Positions 57,478 to 59,835 of a stretch of 59,835 nt of DNA are shown here, piece by piece. A program made the position numbers and the translations under genes. Source of the DNA: Phenylobacterium sp. CCH9-H3. GTDB lineage: Bacteria > Pseudomonadota > Alphaproteobacteria > Caulobacterales > Caulobacteraceae. The number at the start of each line of letters is the position of its first letter. Position 1 is the first letter of the stretch. The notes under the pieces are model-generated. The model was not told where the DNA came from. It saw only the letters and a program-made list of their open reading frames with translations, and searched no databases. The stretch spans positions 1 through 59,835 of the forward strand of contig NZ_LSJI01000125.1 in NCBI RefSeq assembly GCF_001557235.1, written 5' to 3'.

Positions 57478-58713
57478 TCACAACCGGCTACGACGGCCCT
57501 GCAGCACGCGTCGTATAGTGCCGAAGAGATTCTGAATGGCCTCTGAAGGCCTTGCGCGCCGCGCGGCGGCGGCCACGCCGAGGCCCGCCATCCGGGGTCG
57601 TGCCTGCAGGGTTAGCGGGAGAGCGGCGGTACGCGCCAGCACGAGGCGCTTACGGCGCGCCTGGGCGGGCTGCATGCGCTCGACGTCGTCGATGGACGCC
57701 GCCCGTACGGCCAGGACCCCGGCCTCGAGCGCCGACTCCAGCAGACCTTCTCCGACAGGCGTCCGGCTCATTATGAGGCTGCGCCCGGGCTCCTCCGAGA
57801 AGGACGGGTAGCCATCCTCGTCGCCATGCCATGCATCGGCGCAGGCGATATCGGCGGCCCCACCGACGGCGTCCGGGCAGATCTTGCACCGGAACTGAAC
57901 TTCCTTGGAAAGGTGCGATCCCCAGCTCTCGGCATAGGTCATCTCGCCCCGCCGCGTCGGCGTGGCGGCCACGCAGTTGCCGGGCCAACCCCGGCCGCGG
58001 TAGCGGAATTCCGTCACCTCCGACGGTTCCAGGCCCATGGCGGCAAGTATCCGCCCTGCCCCGGCATGGCTGGGCACGCCACCGCAAAAAAATGAGATCA
58101 TCAGCGGAAACTGTCGGCCGACCCGTTCGTCGATCCTGGCGAGGCGCCGCAAAGCCGAAACGTCGCAAGGCTTGCCGACGAACGCCAGCCGCTGGCCGCT
58201 CTCCAGGCAATCGTCGATCACTTCCAGGGGCGACGACGGCGCATAGCGCGACCCGGACCTCGCGATCACCTCCGCTCGGGTATGCGAGATCGCGGTGACA
58301 TTCCGCGCCGGGTGATCCGGATCTGGCGCGACGTGGACCACTCCTTCGATCAAGCCAGACTGAAGGGCGTGCGCGAGCAGCGCCGTGATAACCCCGCCCG
58401 ACGAACCCTCGAAGCGGATGGTCTCGTCAAGCGCGTGGCCTGTAAGCACACGTCGCCAGGGCCCCCAGTAGGGGTCGATCCGCTCGCCCGACCAGGGTTC
58501 CACCACGGCGCCCGCGCAGGCGGACGCGATCTTGCGTTCGCCGGCTGGCGTCAAGCCGCCGGAGGTCGCAGGCCGGTTGTAACCTGGCGGGTCGGCCTGC
58601 ATCCGGATGGCGCCGTCCGAAACGCCGGCGCACAGGCCGCATCCGGAACAAAGCTCACCTTTCAGAACCCGATCGACCGTCGGCGAGCGCGTCAGTTGCC
58701 TGGGGGCGTGCAT
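57478..58713 (-). CDS. Coenzyme F420 hydrogenase beta-subunit-like (FrhB) protein of exopolysaccharide loci
   Basis: Protein of 411 residues from the ATG at 58713, with a GGAAGCGG-type site upstream. The N-terminus carries the FrhB Fe-S-like ELCSGCGLC. FrhB signatures include FEGSSGGVITALLAHAL and, near the middle, FVGKPCDVSALRRL and FFCGGVPSHAG. A second Cys/Asp region has RCKICPDAVGGAADIACADAW. The family has flavin and Fe-S sites, and members in exopolysaccharide loci are mostly uncharacterised. It is often found with polysaccharide pyruvyl transferases, as here (45543). It heads the minus-strand barrel-Wza-Wzz unit, about 75 bp upstream. Confidence 0.9.
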   Translation of the reverse strand: MHAPRQLTRSPTVDRVLKGELCSGCGLCAGVSDGAIRMQADPPGYNRPATSGGLTPAGERKIASACAGAVVEPWSGERIDPYWGPWRRVLTGHALDETIRFEGSSGGVITALLAHALQSGLIEGVVHVAPDPDHPARNVTAISHTRAEVIARSGSRYAPSSPLEVIDDCLESGQRLAFVGKPCDVSALRRLARIDERVGRQFPLMISFFCGGVPSHAGAGRILAAMGLEPSEVTEFRYRGRGWPGNCVAATPTRRGEMTYAESWGSHLSKEVQFRCKICPDAVGGAADIACADAWHGDEDGYPSFSEEPGRSLIMSRTPVGEGLLESALEAGVLAVRAASIDDVERMQPAQARRKRLVLARTAALPLTLQARPRMAGLGVAAAARRARPSEAIQNLFGTIRRVLQGRRSRL

Positions 58714-58827
58714 TCCGCTTCCAAATCCATGATTGCCTGGCCAAGGCAAGCGACGCGGCAGCCGCCTTCAGCAGTTCTTTACCGAACGCGGTCCGTTAGC
58801 TACGCCACCGCTATCGAGGAGTCGTAA

Positions 58828-59820
58828 ATGTCAGCTCAACGCGATGGCCTCGGGGTCGAAGCGCCAGCCCCCCCCGGTCCGTTGAGAATCTGCCTCGCGG
58901 CGTCCGGCGGCGGACATGTCCGCCAACTTCTCGATCTCCAGCCGGTTTGGGCGGCCGGAGACCATTTCTTCATCACCGAAGACACGGCGCTAGGCCGGAG
59001 CCTGAGCTCCGACCATCGCACCTATTTCGTGCCGCACTTTGCGTGGGGACAAGCCAAGCTCGGCGCGCCGTTCCGGATGCTTGGCCGCGCCCTGCAGAGT
59101 TTCGTGACCTCCGCGAAGGTCATGCTGCGCGAAAGGCCGGACGTCGTCATCAGCACGGGCGCCGGCGCCGTAATCTTCGCGGTCCTGTGGGGCCGGCTCA
59201 TCGGCGCCCGGGTGATCGTCGTGGAGTCCTTCGCACGTTTCGAGAAGCCCTCGCTGTTCGGACGGATGGCGGCGCCGCTGGCGCATGACATGGTGGTCCA
59301 ATCGGAGAAGGTCCTGCCCTGGTATCCAAAGGCGCAGGTCTTCGACCCATTGCGGATATTGGATGACGTTCCGCCCTCCAAACAGCCGATCCTCTTCGCC
59401 ACCGTAGGCGCGACCTTGCCTTTCGAGCGGCTGACGAACGCCGTCGTCGAGGCAAAGACTGCGGGCGCTATCCCCGAGAAGGTGATCCTGCAGACCGGCC
59501 AAGGCGTGGCGCCGCACGCGAAAATCGAGTCCCATGAGACTCTCGACTTCAAGGAGGTGCAGGCGCTGCTACGCGACGCCTCGATCGTCGTCTGTCACGG
59601 CGGAACCGGCTCGCTGATAACGGCCCTGCGCCAGGGCTGTCACGTCATCGCCATGCCGCGGCTGTCGACCCTGGGCGAACACTACGACGACCATCAGGCC
59701 GAGATCACGGAAGCCTTCGAGAAGCGGGGCCTGATCCAGGTTGCGAACTCGACGGAAGAGCTGTGCGCCGCTCTGGAGGCTGAGGATCGGCGTGCAATAG
59801 GCACCCCCTTCGTGGGGTGA
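58828..59820 (+). CDS. Fused Alg14-Alg13-type glycosyltransferase (PssD/PssE-like)
   Basis: Protein of 330 residues from the ATG at 58828, with GAGGAG upstream. Residues about 18-170 match the Alg14/PssD half (LAASGGGHVRQLLDL, DVVISTGAGAVIFAVL, VVESFARFEKPSLFGR). Residues about 185-325 match the Alg13/PssE half (ILFATVGATLPFERL, VVCHGGTGSLITALRQGCHVIAMPR, HYDDHQAEITEAFEKRGL). In Rhizobium PssD and PssE are separate and together transfer glucuronic acid. The fusion here should be a self-contained beta-glycosyltransferase for the polymer. It is divergent from the FrhB-like gene. It ends close to a direct repeat. Confidence 0.93.
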   Translation: MSAQRDGLGVEAPAPPGPLRICLAASGGGHVRQLLDLQPVWAAGDHFFITEDTALGRSLSSDHRTYFVPHFAWGQAKLGAPFRMLGRALQSFVTSAKVMLRERPDVVISTGAGAVIFAVLWGRLIGARVIVVESFARFEKPSLFGRMAAPLAHDMVVQSEKVLPWYPKAQVFDPLRILDDVPPSKQPILFATVGATLPFERLTNAVVEAKTAGAIPEKVILQTGQGVAPHAKIESHETLDFKEVQALLRDASIVVCHGGTGSLITALRQGCHVIAMPRLSTLGEHYDDHQAEITEAFEKRGLIQVANSTEELCAALEAEDRRAIGTPFVG

Positions 59821-59831
59821 TCGGCGTGCAA
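59785..59831. repeat. 13-bp direct repeat around the stop of the fused glycosyltransferase
   Basis: GATCGGCGTGCAA is found at 59785-59797 and again at 59819-59831, spaced 34 bp start to start. The first copy is inside the last codons of the glycosyltransferase gene; the second starts at its stop codon. It may be the scar of a small duplication. Confidence 0.7.
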
Positions 59832-59835
59832 AAAG

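Noticed and set aside
1..59835. tRNA, rRNA, CRISPR arrays and insertion sequences
   Set aside because: None was recognised by eye; no regularly spaced repeats and no transposase-like proteins were found.

Overview
The window is high-GC DNA with alphaproteobacterial gene content and looks like a chromosome segment of a Caulobacteraceae bacterium, most likely Phenylobacterium or Caulobacter. This placement is an inference. It rests on the two large TonB-dependent receptors, the PEPxxWA-type C-terminal sorting signal, an UrcA-family protein, an exosortase of apparent XrtV type with its small accessory protein, and the Kup/DUF4118-kinase pair. No rRNA, tRNA, CRISPR array or insertion sequence was seen.

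Layout. (1) 1-4244: a Kup potassium transporter, cut by the left edge, is divergent from a short KdpD-like kinase and KdpE-like regulator. (2) 4447-8780: a compact restriction-modification-like island holding a ribbon-helix-helix (RHH) protein, a C5-cytosine methyltransferase, a protein with a possible PD-(D/E)XK site and a GIY-YIG nuclease in one overlapping operon. An acidic unknown gene lies on one side and a convergent HNH-like zinc protein on the other. (3) 8955-19168: mixed housekeeping and secreted genes. These include a PEP-CTERM protein, UDP-glucuronate 4-epimerase, an M24 peptidase, UrcA, a RidA plus FAD amine-oxidase pair and a TonB receptor. (4) 19410-29927: first exopolysaccharide segment, with a nucleotide-sugar dehydrogenase, an AGE-family epimerase (apparently frameshifted), three sugar-1-phosphate transferases in a row, an exosortase accessory protein, and a single-chain adenylation/carrier/membrane-acyltransferase protein. 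(5) 29938-35303: small genes, a degenerate serine-recombinase-like protein, and a beta-helix lipoprotein plus TonB receptor pair. (6) 35570-43132: a tightly overlapping type IV secretion operon virB1-2-3-4-6-9-10-11, followed by a PilZ protein. (7) 43894-59820: second exopolysaccharide segment, with an RTX beta-helix protein, pyruvyltransferase, secreted beta-helix protein, glycosyltransferases, Wzx flippase, EpsI/exosortase, a CpsD-like ATPase, Wzz/Wzc-type co-polymerase, Wza-type exporter, outer-membrane barrel, FrhB-like protein and a fused Alg14-Alg13-type glycosyltransferase.

How the parts work together. Segments 4 and 7 together hold most steps of a Wzx/Wzy-type exopolysaccharide pathway: sugar-nucleotide synthesis, priming on undecaprenyl phosphate, chain extension, pyruvyl and probably acyl decoration, flipping, length control, export, and secreted beta-helix enzymes that may trim or epimerise the product. 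No clear Wzy polymerase was recognised. The best candidates for undescribed biology are the one-protein acyl activation/transfer system at 26221-28827 and the nuclease/methyltransferase island at 5111-8780. All functions are read from motifs and gene order; no database search was possible.
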